Source of the DNA: an uncultured Muribaculaceae bacterium | GTDB taxonomy: Bacteria; Bacteroidota; Bacteroidia; Bacteroidales; Muribaculaceae | DNA: 39,356 nt | NCBI GenBank assembly: GCA_910578035.1 | Contig: CAJTOB010000027.1 | Span: 1-39,356 of the forward strand | Direction of reading: 5' to 3' | In this document: in pieces, positions 25,027-33,020 of the stretch | Numbering within the stretch: the stretch's first letter is position 1 | Layout: each line of letters starts with the position of its first letter | The notes under the pieces: generated by a model | The model's input: the letters and a program-made list of their open reading frames with translations, nothing else | Database searches by the model: none | Told to the model about the DNA's origin: nothing | Position numbers and translations under genes: made by a program

Positions 25027-26287
25027 GACAGCCCTGACATACTTTCTTGTGGCTTTGCTGATTTCTCTGTCAGCCAAAGCCGACGACGAAGCACAGACCG
25101 AACTGCGCCTCAACCCCAAGATTGAAGAAAGCAGAGCTCTTGCGCGCGAAAACTATCCTTTCATCAGGCTCGACGCCAATAAAATAATAATGAACGGGGC
25201 CGACTGGGGCGAGCTCAGAAGCCGGTTTGCGGCCGCACGCGACAGCGGCGAATTGTTCTCGGTGGTCTATCTCGGCGATTCTCACGTACAGGCCGATTTC
25301 GGGGGCGCTGTGCTGCGGGCGCGTCTGGCGCATGAGGCTAATTCGGCAGGGCGAGGACTTGTGATACCATTCAAACTTGCCGGCACCAACCAGCCTTCCG
25401 ACTATGGAATACATCTTCACTCAGCATATCTGTCGGCAAAACTGCTCAAAATGCCTTTCACCGTCGAAATGCCTTTCACCGGCATAGGCATACAGCCTGC
25501 TACGGCCAAAGCCCGCTTCGAAATCACGGCCGAAGAGCCTTTCGGCCTCGTCCGCATGCATTTCAGAGGCGCATCACCGTCGGTAGCATCAACCCGCGAC
25601 CTTGCAATGAACCGCAGTGTTGACTTCGAATATGCCGACTCCTCTGTCATACTTGCGCGACCGACCCACAGACTGCTTATAGAGTTTGAGGAAGCCGACA
25701 AAACCGTATTCGGAGGCTTTGAGCTTCTCAACGGCAATGGAGGGGTTCTGACACACTCCATCGGAAACAACGGCGCCACATATTCATCGTATGCCAATAT
25801 AGACCACTTCGGCCCTCAGATAGAAGCACTCGGAGCAGATCTCGTTGTCATAGCCCTCGGCACAAACGAAGCCTTCGGCAACACAAGCGAGGAATCTCTC
25901 GAAAACGACATCGACAAACTCCTGGCCGCAATACGACGCCACAATCCGAAGGTAAATTTCCTGCTTGTAGCACCCACAGAATGCTATCGGCGCACATACA
26001 GACGGCGGAACGGACGACGTCGTGCCGTCGGCAGCACAGTAAATGCCAAGGCCGCCCGAATGAAAGACGTAATCAGACGATATGCCGAACAAAACAGCAT
26101 AGCCTTCTACGACACCTATGCCGTGGCCGGAGGCAGCGGTTCGGCGGCAAAAATGAAAGCGGCCAAAGTGCTTGGAGCCGACGGCGTCCATTTTACAGCC
26201 GGTGGCTACCGGCTATGGGGAGCACTCCTTGCCGACGCTCTTATCGAAGAGCTTGAAAATGAACAAGCAAGCACATCCACCAAATAA
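25019..26287 (+). CDS. Periplasmic SGNH/GDSL-like hydrolase (second of a pair)
   Basis: A protein of 422 residues with a signal peptide (MNKTALTYFLVALLISLSAKA). The catalytic blocks are VVYLGDSHVQAD (Ser), LGTNEAFG (Asn) and DGVHFTAGGYRLWG (Asp and His). As in its neighbour, a long beta-rich insertion separates the first and third blocks (about residues 110-255). It overlaps the first SGNH gene by eight bases and is the last gene of the ftsY operon. The two are diverged paralogs or functional partners rather than a recent duplication, since they align well only around the catalytic blocks. Peptidoglycan or polysaccharide O-acyl turnover is a reasonable guess. Confidence 0.8.
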   Translation: MNKTALTYFLVALLISLSAKADDEAQTELRLNPKIEESRALARENYPFIRLDANKIIMNGADWGELRSRFAAARDSGELFSVVYLGDSHVQADFGGAVLRARLAHEANSAGRGLVIPFKLAGTNQPSDYGIHLHSAYLSAKLLKMPFTVEMPFTGIGIQPATAKARFEITAEEPFGLVRMHFRGASPSVASTRDLAMNRSVDFEYADSSVILARPTHRLLIEFEEADKTVFGGFELLNGNGGVLTHSIGNNGATYSSYANIDHFGPQIEALGADLVVIALGTNEAFGNTSEESLENDIDKLLAAIRRHNPKVNFLLVAPTECYRRTYRRRNGRRRAVGSTVNAKAARMKDVIRRYAEQNSIAFYDTYAVAGGSGSAAKMKAAKVLGADGVHFTAGGYRLWGALLADALIEELENEQASTSTK

Positions 26288-26355
26288 GGAAGTTTTATTT
26301 AACCAACACAGATACAAGGCTTTATTTTTAAAAGTTTCCCATTTCACACATCCAC

Positions 26356-26386
26356 TCCCTTGATTTTAAGGGAATTATATTTTTCG
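26356..26386 (+). terminator. Possible weak terminator after the ftsY operon
   Basis: TCCCTT (26356-26361) and AAGGGA (26368-26373) form a six-base stem with a six-base loop, followed by the T-rich ATTATATTTTTC. It is short and its U run is interrupted, so it is only a candidate. Confidence 0.35.
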
Positions 26387-26429
26387 AGTGGTCGAAAAGT
26401 TTTCCAAAATGAAAATTTATCTTCATTTT
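26381..26429. promoter_or_regulatory. Two inverted repeats upstream of the nrdD promoter
   Basis: TTTTCGA-GTGG-TCGAAAA (26381-26398) and AAAATGAA-8-TTCATTTT (26406-26429) are perfect inverted repeats just upstream of the -33 box. They could be binding sites for a dimeric regulator of anaerobic ribonucleotide reduction. Neither resembles the canonical NrdR box. The region 26288-26547 otherwise holds no gene that I can support. Confidence 0.35.
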
Positions 26430-26442
26430 CAACCCTAAAAAG

Positions 26443-26473
26443 TTGCCCGATTCGTGAAATATTTATAGCTTTG
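26443..26473 (+). promoter_or_regulatory. Promoter for nrdD-nrdG
   Basis: TTG at 26443-26445 and TAGCTTTG at 26466-26473 are separated by 20 bases, a good -33/-7 pair. The transcript would start near 26479 and have a leader of about 70 bases. Confidence 0.65.
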
Positions 26474-26485
26474 CAGTGTTATTCG

Positions 26486-26509
26486 AAAGAGCTCCCGTAC
26501 GAGCTCTTT
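26486..26509 (+). other. Hairpin in the nrdD 5' leader
   Basis: AAAGAGCTC (26486-26494) pairs perfectly with GAGCTCTTT (26501-26509) around a six-base loop, close to the inferred 5' end. Only four T follow the stem, so it may stabilise the mRNA or attenuate it weakly. Confidence 0.5.
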
Positions 26510-26547
26510 TGAAATGTCAAATCGAACAATATACACTAAAAAAAACG

Positions 26548-28755
26548 ATGATACAGGTAGTAGTCAAGCGCGACGGTCGCGTCGTGGGTTATAACGAAGA
26601 AAAAATCAAGGCAGCAATAAGAAAAGCCATGCTCACCACCGAGCTTGGCGAAGACGAAGCCCTGATTCAGAAAATAGCCGACCGCATTGGCGCCAAAGGC
26701 CATGAGCGCATGACTGTGGAAGACATTCAGGATATGGTAGAGCTCGAGCTCATGAACAGCCCCCGCAAGGAAGTGGCCAAGCGCTATATCGCCTACCGCG
26801 ACCAGCGCAGCATAGCCCGCAAAGCCAAGACCCGCGACATGTTCCACGAAATCATCGAAGCCAAAAACAACGACATCACCCGCGAGAACGCGAACATGAA
26901 CACAGATTCGCCCGCAGGCATGATGATGAAATTCGCCAGCGAAACCACAAAGCCCTTCGTAGACGACTATCTGCTCACACCCGAGGCCCGCGACGCCGTG
27001 CGAAACAACTACATACACATACACGACAAAGACTACTACCCCACAAAGAGCCTCACCTGCGTACAGCATCCCCTCGACAATATCCTCAACTACGGTTTCA
27101 TCGCAGGCCACGGTGAGTCGCGCCCGGCAAAACGTATAGAAACCGCAAGTGTCATCGCATGCATATCGCTCGAAACAGCCCAGAACGAAATGCACGGAGG
27201 CCAGGCTATTCCGGCTTTCGACTTCTATCTGGCGCCGTTCGTCCGCTCCTCTTTCATTGAAGAGATAGAAAATCTCGAAAAACTGACCGGCCGCGACCTC
27301 AGCGAAATGAAAAACATGAAGTTCGCCGACTACCTCAACAAGCCCGTCGACGGTCTTCAGGGCGACGAACGACTCTTGCAACACGCCATGAACAGGACTG
27401 TGGCCCGCGTACATCAGGCCATGGAAGCGTTCATACACAACATGAACACCATTCACAGCCGTGGCGGCAACCAGGTAGTATTCAGTTCTATCAACTACGG
27501 CACCGACACCTCAGCCGAAGGCCGTTGCATAATCCGCGAACTCCTGCACTCCACATATGAAGGCGTAGGCAACGGCGCCACCGCCATCTTCCCTATCCAG
27601 ATATGGAAGAAAAAACGAGGCGTAAGTTATCTTCCCGAAGACCCCAACTACGACCTCTACCGCCTGGCCTGCAAGGTGACAGCACGCCGTTTCTTCCCCA
27701 ATTTCGTAAACCTCGACGCAACTTTCAACCATCACGACAAATGGCGCGCCGACGATCCCAAGCGTTATCTCTATGAGGTTGCGACGATGGGCTGCCGCAC
27801 TCGTGTGTTCGAAAACCGTTTCGGCGAAAAGACATCTGTCGGCCGAGGAAACCTCTCGTTCACCACAATAAACCTCGTTCGCCTCGCTATCGAATGCATG
27901 CCTCTTCAGGACAGCAACGAGCGCATCGAAAGCTTCTTCCGCAAACTCGACAACGTACTCGAAATAACCGCCCGTCAGCTCAACGACCGTTTCAACTTCC
28001 AGAAAACAGCTCTTGCCAAGCAGTTCCCCCTCCTTATGTCGAAACTGTGGAACGGAGGCAACGCCCTTAAACCCGAAGACACAATCGAACCTGTAATCAA
28101 TCAGGGAACTCTCGGCATCGGCTTCATCGGTCTGGCCGAATGCCTTATCGCTCTCATTGGCAAGCACCATGGCGAAAGCGACGAAGCCCAGGCTCTTGGC
28201 CTGCGTATTGTTAGCTATATGCGTAGCCGTGTCAACGATTTCTGCGAACGATACCAGCACAATTTCTCTGTCCTCGCCACTCCTGCCGAAGGACTGTCCG
28301 GCAAGTTCACCACAAAAGACCGCAAAACTTTCGGCGACATTCCCGGCGTAACCGACAAAATATACTACACCAACTCGAACCATGTGCCGGTCTACTACCA
28401 CTGCTCGCCCAGACACAAAGCCGAAGTAGAAGCTCCTTACCACGCCCTGACCGGAGGCGGACACATCTTCTATGTGGAAATAGACGGCGACGCAACCCAC
28501 AATCCGGACGCTATCGCCTCGATTGTAGACCTCATGGACAAAAACAATATCGGCTACTGCTCTGTAAACCACACCCGCAACCGATGCATGAGCTGCGGAT
28601 ATGAAGACGCATCAGCCGAACTCGACGCCTGCCCTCACTGCGGTAGCCATGCTATCGACCGTCTGCAGCGTATAACAGGCTATCTCGTAGGCACAACCGA
28701 CCGTTGGAACAAGGCCAAACTCGCCGAACTCAACGACCGCATTGTTCACGAATAA
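26548..28755 (+). CDS. nrdD: Anaerobic ribonucleoside-triphosphate reductase NrdD
   Basis: The oxygen-sensitive class III ribonucleotide reductase, 735 residues, which converts ribonucleoside triphosphates to deoxy forms using a glycyl radical. An N-terminal ATP-cone (about 1-95, MIQVVVKRDGRVVGYNEEKIKAAIRKAM) provides allosteric control. The core contains HIHDKDYYPTKSLTCVQHP and NMNTIHSRGGNQVVFSSINYGTD. The C-terminus has a four-Cys zinc site (NRCMSCGY and DACPHCGSH), then the radical loop RITGYLVGTTDRWN with the radical-bearing Gly. A GTG at 26476 is in frame but lies before the inferred transcript start; ATG 26548 gives the family N-terminus. The activase gene nrdG follows after a 13-bp hairpin. 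Confidence 0.96.
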   Translation: MIQVVVKRDGRVVGYNEEKIKAAIRKAMLTTELGEDEALIQKIADRIGAKGHERMTVEDIQDMVELELMNSPRKEVAKRYIAYRDQRSIARKAKTRDMFHEIIEAKNNDITRENANMNTDSPAGMMMKFASETTKPFVDDYLLTPEARDAVRNNYIHIHDKDYYPTKSLTCVQHPLDNILNYGFIAGHGESRPAKRIETASVIACISLETAQNEMHGGQAIPAFDFYLAPFVRSSFIEEIENLEKLTGRDLSEMKNMKFADYLNKPVDGLQGDERLLQHAMNRTVARVHQAMEAFIHNMNTIHSRGGNQVVFSSINYGTDTSAEGRCIIRELLHSTYEGVGNGATAIFPIQIWKKKRGVSYLPEDPNYDLYRLACKVTARRFFPNFVNLDATFNHHDKWRADDPKRYLYEVATMGCRTRVFENRFGEKTSVGRGNLSFTTINLVRLAIECMPLQDSNERIESFFRKLDNVLEITARQLNDRFNFQKTALAKQFPLLMSKLWNGGNALKPEDTIEPVINQGTLGIGFIGLAECLIALIGKHHGESDEAQALGLRIVSYMRSRVNDFCERYQHNFSVLATPAEGLSGKFTTKDRKTFGDIPGVTDKIYYTNSNHVPVYYHCSPRHKAEVEAPYHALTGGGHIFYVEIDGDATHNPDAIASIVDLMDKNNIGYCSVNHTRNRCMSCGYEDASAELDACPHCGSHAIDRLQRITGYLVGTTDRWNKAKLAELNDRIVHE

Positions 28756-28776
28756 TCAGCTTTACAGAATAAAAAC

Positions 28777-28810
28777 AGGAGTTTAGATGGTGCTTGTCAT
28801 CTAAACTCCT
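28777..28810 (+). other. 13-bp hairpin between nrdD and nrdG
   Basis: AGGAGTTTAGATG (28777-28789) and CATCTAAACTCCT (28798-28810) are perfectly complementary around an eight-base loop and are followed by CTTTTCTTG. It is terminator-like with an imperfect U run and ends 15 bases before the nrdG start. It can lower nrdG expression relative to nrdD or protect the nrdD mRNA from 3' decay. Confidence 0.75.
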
Positions 28811-28825
28811 CTTTTCTTGAATAAA

Positions 28826-29314
28826 ATGGACACAATAAACATCGTGCGCATCGTCGAGGGCACATCTGTTGATGGTCCCGGCTTGCGCACATCCATATAT
28901 TTTGCAGGCTGCCGTCACCAATGCCCGGGTTGCCACAATCAGCAGACATGGGATTTTGCAGCCGGCACACCGATGACCGTCGAAGAAGTGATGAAAACCG
29001 TTTGCTACAACGACTTCAACGTCACATTCTCTGGAGGCGACCCCATGTATTCAGCCCAAGCCATTGTGCCACTCGCAAAAAAGATAAAAGAAGCCGGCTA
29101 CTCCATATGGTGCTACACCGGCTTTACTTTCGAAGAAATCATGGAGCGCGGAACAGAGCACATGCGCGAACTGCTGCGCCTCACCGACGTGCTCGTAGAC
29201 GGTCCATTCATCGCAGCCCTCCGCGACACCACCCTCCTCTTCCGAGGCTCCTCCAACCAACGCCTCATCGACGTTCCCTCGAGCCTGTGCAGACAGATTA
29301 TCGTAGAACTCTAA
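28826..29314 (+). CDS. nrdG: Anaerobic ribonucleotide reductase activase NrdG
   Basis: A radical-SAM protein of 162 residues that installs the glycyl radical on NrdD. The iron-sulfur motif appears as FAGCRHQCPGCHN (CxxxCxxC), preceded by EGTSVDGPGLRTSIY and followed by VTFSGGDPMYSAQ. Later motifs are IWCYTGFTFEEI and LVDGPF. The frame opens at a TTG (28817), but ATG 28826 is the natural start. It converges with the Sel1 gene and its TAA shares CTAA (29311-29314) with that gene's TAG. Confidence 0.95.
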   Translation: MDTINIVRIVEGTSVDGPGLRTSIYFAGCRHQCPGCHNQQTWDFAAGTPMTVEEVMKTVCYNDFNVTFSGGDPMYSAQAIVPLAKKIKEAGYSIWCYTGFTFEEIMERGTEHMRELLRLTDVLVDGPFIAALRDTTLLFRGSSNQRLIDVPSSLCRQIIVEL

Positions 29315-30570
29315 CGATTATTTCCTTTATCCGAACCTACTAATTCTTCTTTATACACCAAAGCCTTGTGGCAGCCGAGGCGTATGGCTTTTTCGAGGTA
29401 TTCCAGCCCTGTAGCAAGATTTTTTTCTACACCTCGACCAAACGCGTAGGCCGCACCGAGAGCAGCACACAGCTGCCCATCAAGCGGAGACCAGAAGTTA
29501 TCAAGATTTCCGCTTTCTACAATATACTCGAGAAGCTCGAAAGCCTCGTCATCGTCCTGCTCGGTTCCAAGACCGTTCTGCAGACACACAGCAAGAACTC
29601 CAGCTGCTTTCCAGTCGCTTCTGAAGCCGTTTTCGATAGCAAGGCGCATCCATTTCACGGTCTCTGCATAATCCTGTACGACCGGCTCAGTTCCTTCGAA
29701 ATAGAAACAACCGAGCATAAAGAACGCGTTCACATAATTCTGCGTGGCCGCCCGGCTGAAGTATTCAAAAGCCTTTACGCTGTCTTCCTCTACCCCTTCG
29801 CCATTATAATACATGCTTCCGAGATTGTACAAGGCATTCACATTACCGCCTTCTGCAGCTTTTATATAGTACTTGAGAGCTCTCTGGTTGTCGTCTTGTT
29901 TACTGCAATAACAAGCATAGTTGTTACAGATATCAGGGTCGCCGGCATCGGCCAAGATATTGAAATAGTATTCGAAACGAGTCTGCGGAATACGCGCCAG
30001 CCCCGAGTCGTAGATTTCCTGATAATTACCGAAGGCAAGCCCGAGACCGCGTTCAAATGTATTCTCGAAGAATACCACAGCACTCGGCCATGCCACCGCA
30101 TTATATATTTTCACATCGGTGAATTTAGCCTGCAACTCAGGACATATCAACAGCAAATCGCCCCAATACCAGGCATTGCCGATAACATACATAGCAAAAG
30201 CGCTGCCGGACTGAGCATATATCATCACTTTCTCAAATGCCTCGCGCAGATTTGCAAATGGCATTTCTTCTTCAAGAGAAGGAGTGAGAGCTCCACACCG
30301 CAGAGCAACGAGAACTCCTGTTGCACTGCCGCGACGCACGCTCTCGCGTATCAGTTCGAGGCCTTTTTCATCGTCAGACTCGAAAACCTCTGTATCGCGC
30401 ACATATTCCGGCCCAAGATAGCAACGCCCAAGGAAGCAGAACGCATCGGCATCGTCTTCGCGCGCAGCCTCAACGAGCAGATTAAAACCCTCGCAATGCG
30501 ACGCACTGTCGAAATGCTGCCATATAAAGTCTATCGCGCGCAATACTTTGCCACTATAGTTATTTTCCAT
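29311..30570 (-). CDS. Sel1-repeat protein
   Basis: A protein of 419 residues built mainly of Sel1-like helical repeats, for example ALYNLGSMYYNGEGVEEDSVKAFEYF, FFMLGCFYFEGTEPVVQDYAETV and GAAYAFGRGVEKNLATGLEYLEKA; about six are recognisable, concentrated after residue 225. The first 200 residues are degenerate helices of the same general kind. No signal peptide, so cytoplasmic. Such proteins are protein-interaction scaffolds. ATG 30570 is preferred over 30588. It overlaps the end of the preceding unknown gene by 11 bases and is the last gene of the MFS-regulator operon. Confidence 0.85.
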   Translation of the reverse strand: MENNYSGKVLRAIDFIWQHFDSASHCEGFNLLVEAAREDDADAFCFLGRCYLGPEYVRDTEVFESDDEKGLELIRESVRRGSATGVLVALRCGALTPSLEEEMPFANLREAFEKVMIYAQSGSAFAMYVIGNAWYWGDLLLICPELQAKFTDVKIYNAVAWPSAVVFFENTFERGLGLAFGNYQEIYDSGLARIPQTRFEYYFNILADAGDPDICNNYACYCSKQDDNQRALKYYIKAAEGGNVNALYNLGSMYYNGEGVEEDSVKAFEYFSRAATQNYVNAFFMLGCFYFEGTEPVVQDYAETVKWMRLAIENGFRSDWKAAGVLAVCLQNGLGTEQDDDEAFELLEYIVESGNLDNFWSPLDGQLCAALGAAYAFGRGVEKNLATGLEYLEKAIRLGCHKALVYKEELVGSDKGNNR

Positions 30571-31297
30571 TTTCGAGATATTTATCAATCAGCTTTTTAT
30601 AGTATTCCTGTATATCAAACTCTGTCCAGCCGGTGTCGAAAACAGGATAAGTCATTTCGTCGTAGAATTTGCGCAGCCATGCAAGCAAGCGGTCTCTGTC
30701 GCGACATTCGGTGCGGAAACCGCGTCCTTCGTCGCCAATACCGGTAGTTACTTCAAGAAGATAGCACCCGTCGCCACGGCTCACTTCGAAATACCCCTCC
30801 TGCCCCGTTTCTGTGCGGAGACTGAGCATAGTGCATGTTCCTTTGTCTATACGCGACAAGACGGCCTCTACATCGCGGAAACTCACAAATCGATATGTAT
30901 CGTCCGACGTTACAAGCATGAACGATTTGTCACCTGCAGCCCCGGAGCAATATTTTTGCCAGCATATACATGACGGCAAGACACTCTTCTCAAAGAAATC
31001 TGTAAGAATGGCGGCTGCTTTATCAAAATCCATTTCAGCATGATAGAATAAACGCTCCCCTTTGTGCATCACTTCAAGCCAGACGATACCTCCGGCGCAC
31101 CACACCTTCTTACACGAACCGACCGGCGAGACGATCGCCCGGCTTCTTTCAAGCACAATAATAAGTTGCTTTGCAGCGCATGCCAGCATAGCCTCACGTA
31201 TCATCGCCATATGTGTGAGCGGAAAGCAGACCGGCCCATATTTTATTGTATAGCTGGGCGGTTTGTCTGCCGTCTTGAGAAAATCATCGATATTCAT
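30560..31297 (-). CDS. Protein of unknown function in the MFS-regulator operon
   Basis: A protein of 245 residues that I cannot place in a family. It has no signal peptide or transmembrane segment and is predicted mixed alpha/beta and soluble. It carries five cysteines in two loose groups (SCKKVWC near residue 63 and SCICWQKYC near residue 110), which is notable beside a CxxC-containing regulator but not a recognised metal site. The C-terminus is helical and acidic/aromatic (FDIQEYYKKLIDKYLENGK). The start overlaps the regulator stop by four bases (ATGA) and the end overlaps the Sel1 gene, so it is translated with both. Confidence 0.8.
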   Translation of the reverse strand: MNIDDFLKTADKPPSYTIKYGPVCFPLTHMAMIREAMLACAAKQLIIVLERSRAIVSPVGSCKKVWCAGGIVWLEVMHKGERLFYHAEMDFDKAAAILTDFFEKSVLPSCICWQKYCSGAAGDKSFMLVTSDDTYRFVSFRDVEAVLSRIDKGTCTMLSLRTETGQEGYFEVSRGDGCYLLEVTTGIGDEGRGFRTECRDRDRLLAWLRKFYDEMTYPVFDTGWTEFDIQEYYKKLIDKYLENGK

Positions 31298-31854
31298 ATT
31301 TTATCAAGCGAAATCCGAGGGGGTTGCAGCTTTATATATTCGGTAGGTGTCATGCCTGTCACCTCTTTGAACCTGCGCGACAGATGCGCCCCGCTTGAAT
31401 AACCTACTATGTCGGCTATTTCATCGAGCGAACGGTGCCCCTGCTGCAGAAGTTCCTTTACCCGCTCCACTTTCTGGGCCTGATGGTATTTCTCTATTGT
31501 GCGACCCTCGTGCTGAGAAAACAGACGGCTCACAGCCGCATAGCTCATGCCAAGCTGAGACTCTATGCACGCCGAAAGTTTAAGACGGCACTCAGCCTCA
31601 TCGCGCACATGATGCATAACCGCCCGTTTGGCTGCCTCTACAATCGCGTCTTCATCGCTGTCTATACGGCGGAAGCCAAGAGGAGCGAGCTCGGCGTCGA
31701 GAGCTTTCGTCTCCACCTCCGACATAGGTCTTTTAAGATATACTTTCCCTATTTCCACTGCATCAAAGGCAATGCCGGCACGCTGCAATGCGCCCTCAAC
31801 TGCCGACACACAGTGACGGCACACCATATTGGATATAATGACAGTCTTTTTCAT
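31294..31854 (-). CDS. HMA-like (CxxC) domain fused to an AraC-type DNA-binding domain
   Basis: A regulator of 186 residues. The N-terminal about 65 residues look like a small heavy-metal-associated fold with NMVCRHCVSAVE (Cys12 and Cys15) at the place where CopZ/Atx1 domains bind Cu(I) or similar ions. About residues 85-180 hold the two helix-turn-helix motifs of the AraC family (SYAAVSRLFSQHEG and LDEIADIVGYSSGAHLSRRFKEVTGMTPTEY). Proteins of this layout exist in Bacteroidetes and are usually called AraC regulators. The likely inference is a metal- or thiol-responsive transcription factor controlling its own operon, which starts with an efflux pump. It overlaps both neighbours by ATGA. Confidence 0.85.
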   Translation of the reverse strand: MKKTVIISNMVCRHCVSAVEGALQRAGIAFDAVEIGKVYLKRPMSEVETKALDAELAPLGFRRIDSDEDAIVEAAKRAVMHHVRDEAECRLKLSACIESQLGMSYAAVSRLFSQHEGRTIEKYHQAQKVERVKELLQQGHRSLDEIADIVGYSSGAHLSRRFKEVTGMTPTEYIKLQPPRISLDKI

Positions 31855-33002
31855 GCGCCTTTAGAATGATATTTATGATAAAGGACAAACAGCGAAATTG
31901 CCCCTATCACAGCACAGGGCACACCTACAAGAGCTGGCGATGCAAGCCCGAAACCATGACGGATTGCCATACCTCCTATCACTGCCGCCACTGCATTAGA
32001 TACGTTGAACGCTATCTGAATGCCGGCACCGCCGAGCATTTCGCCTCCCTTGGCAAACTTGACAATGATATACTGCAGCGGACCACCGATGCCAAAGAGC
32101 AAGCCCGGCGCCACAAACGCGAAAATAACCGAAGGAATCTTATATCCTGCAAAGAAATAGACCATAGGCATCAAAACCACTACAACCGATGCGAAAACCG
32201 CCGTGACAAGCGCCGGAGAATATCGGTCTGCCAGTTTTCCGGCCAGGAAATTGCCGAAAACCATGCCACCACCTACTATGACCATGATAAGCGACATCGC
32301 GTCGTTGCTGAAATGTGTTACCTGGGTCATTATCGGAGCAATATAGCTTAGCCAGCAGTAGACACTTGCCTGTCCGAAAAACACACCACCATAGATGAGC
32401 CACGGCGCAAGATGAGTCAAAAAGCGAAACTGCCCCTTGACTCCGGTATCGGGCAGCGGAGAGAGCACCGGCACCCAGCTACGGATAGCCACAAAAGCCA
32501 AGGCTCCGCCCAATGATACGATGGCAAATGGCAGTCTCCACGACACCAGATGGCAAAGGAATGTGAACCCGGGAACTCCAATGAGATTAGCTACCGTCAT
32601 ACCGCCTACAAGCACCGCTACCGCAGATGCCCCCTTTCCTTGCCCCGCCAGACGTGAGCAGACTATGGCTCCGGCACCGAAAAACGCACCGTGAGGAAGA
32701 CCGGAAATGAATCTCGAAATAAGCAGACATGTAAAATTAGGCGACAAGGCCACCATAGCATTGCCAAGTGCGATAACTGCGGCAAGAAGCAGCATCAGCC
32801 TCCGCAACGGAAGCTTGCGCAGTATTATCAGAAATGGAGACCCGACCGCCACGCCGGTAGAATATGCCGAAATCAGATGTCCTGCATTTACAACACTAAT
32901 ACCGAGGTCGGCAGCAACATCATTGAGAATGCCCATCATGCCGAATTCGGCTATACCGAGGGCAAATGTTCCGAAAGCAAGAGACAGAAGCGACTTTTTC
33001 AT
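31851..33002 (-). CDS. MFS efflux transporter, AraJ-like
   Basis: A 12-helix major facilitator of 383 residues in the inner membrane. Typical features are FGTFALGIAEFGMMGILNDVAADLGIS at the N-terminus (the DHA1/AraJ group signature), the loop RKLPLRRLM between helices 2 and 3, SRFISGLPHGAFFG and LAGKLADRYSP. The group exports sugars, drugs or other small molecules; the substrate cannot be inferred. It is the first gene of the operon MFS, HMA-AraC regulator, unknown, Sel1, all with overlapping ends. The 62-base upstream gap contains an inverted repeat (33025-33050) and no good -7 box. Confidence 0.88.
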   Translation of the reverse strand: MKKSLLSLAFGTFALGIAEFGMMGILNDVAADLGISVVNAGHLISAYSTGVAVGSPFLIILRKLPLRRLMLLLAAVIALGNAMVALSPNFTCLLISRFISGLPHGAFFGAGAIVCSRLAGQGKGASAVAVLVGGMTVANLIGVPGFTFLCHLVSWRLPFAIVSLGGALAFVAIRSWVPVLSPLPDTGVKGQFRFLTHLAPWLIYGGVFFGQASVYCWLSYIAPIMTQVTHFSNDAMSLIMVIVGGGMVFGNFLAGKLADRYSPALVTAVFASVVVVLMPMVYFFAGYKIPSVIFAFVAPGLLFGIGGPLQYIIVKFAKGGEMLGGAGIQIAFNVSNAVAAVIGGMAIRHGFGLASPALVGVPCAVIGAISLFVLYHKYHSKGA

Positions 33003-33020
33003 AGTCTATTCCATATATGC

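Noticed and set aside
26514..26594. Short frame of 26 codons in the nrdD leader that overlaps the nrdD start
   Set aside because: The peptide is basic and low in complexity, and its second half is just nrdD sequence read in another frame. Nothing marks it as a real leader peptide.
27511..28572. Long open frame on the minus strand opposite nrdD (353 codons)
   Set aside because: It lies fully antisense to a clear NrdD, has no recognisable motif and a composition typical of a reversed GC-biased gene. Similar antisense frames occur opposite gldK (36732-37886), the Sel1 gene (29368-30747) and rimO (21198-22082).
33003..33020. TATATGG before the MFS gene as a -7 box with TTTG at -33
   Set aside because: The TTTG spacing (21) is acceptable, but the -7 box matches only its first bases. 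It was not listed as a promoter.
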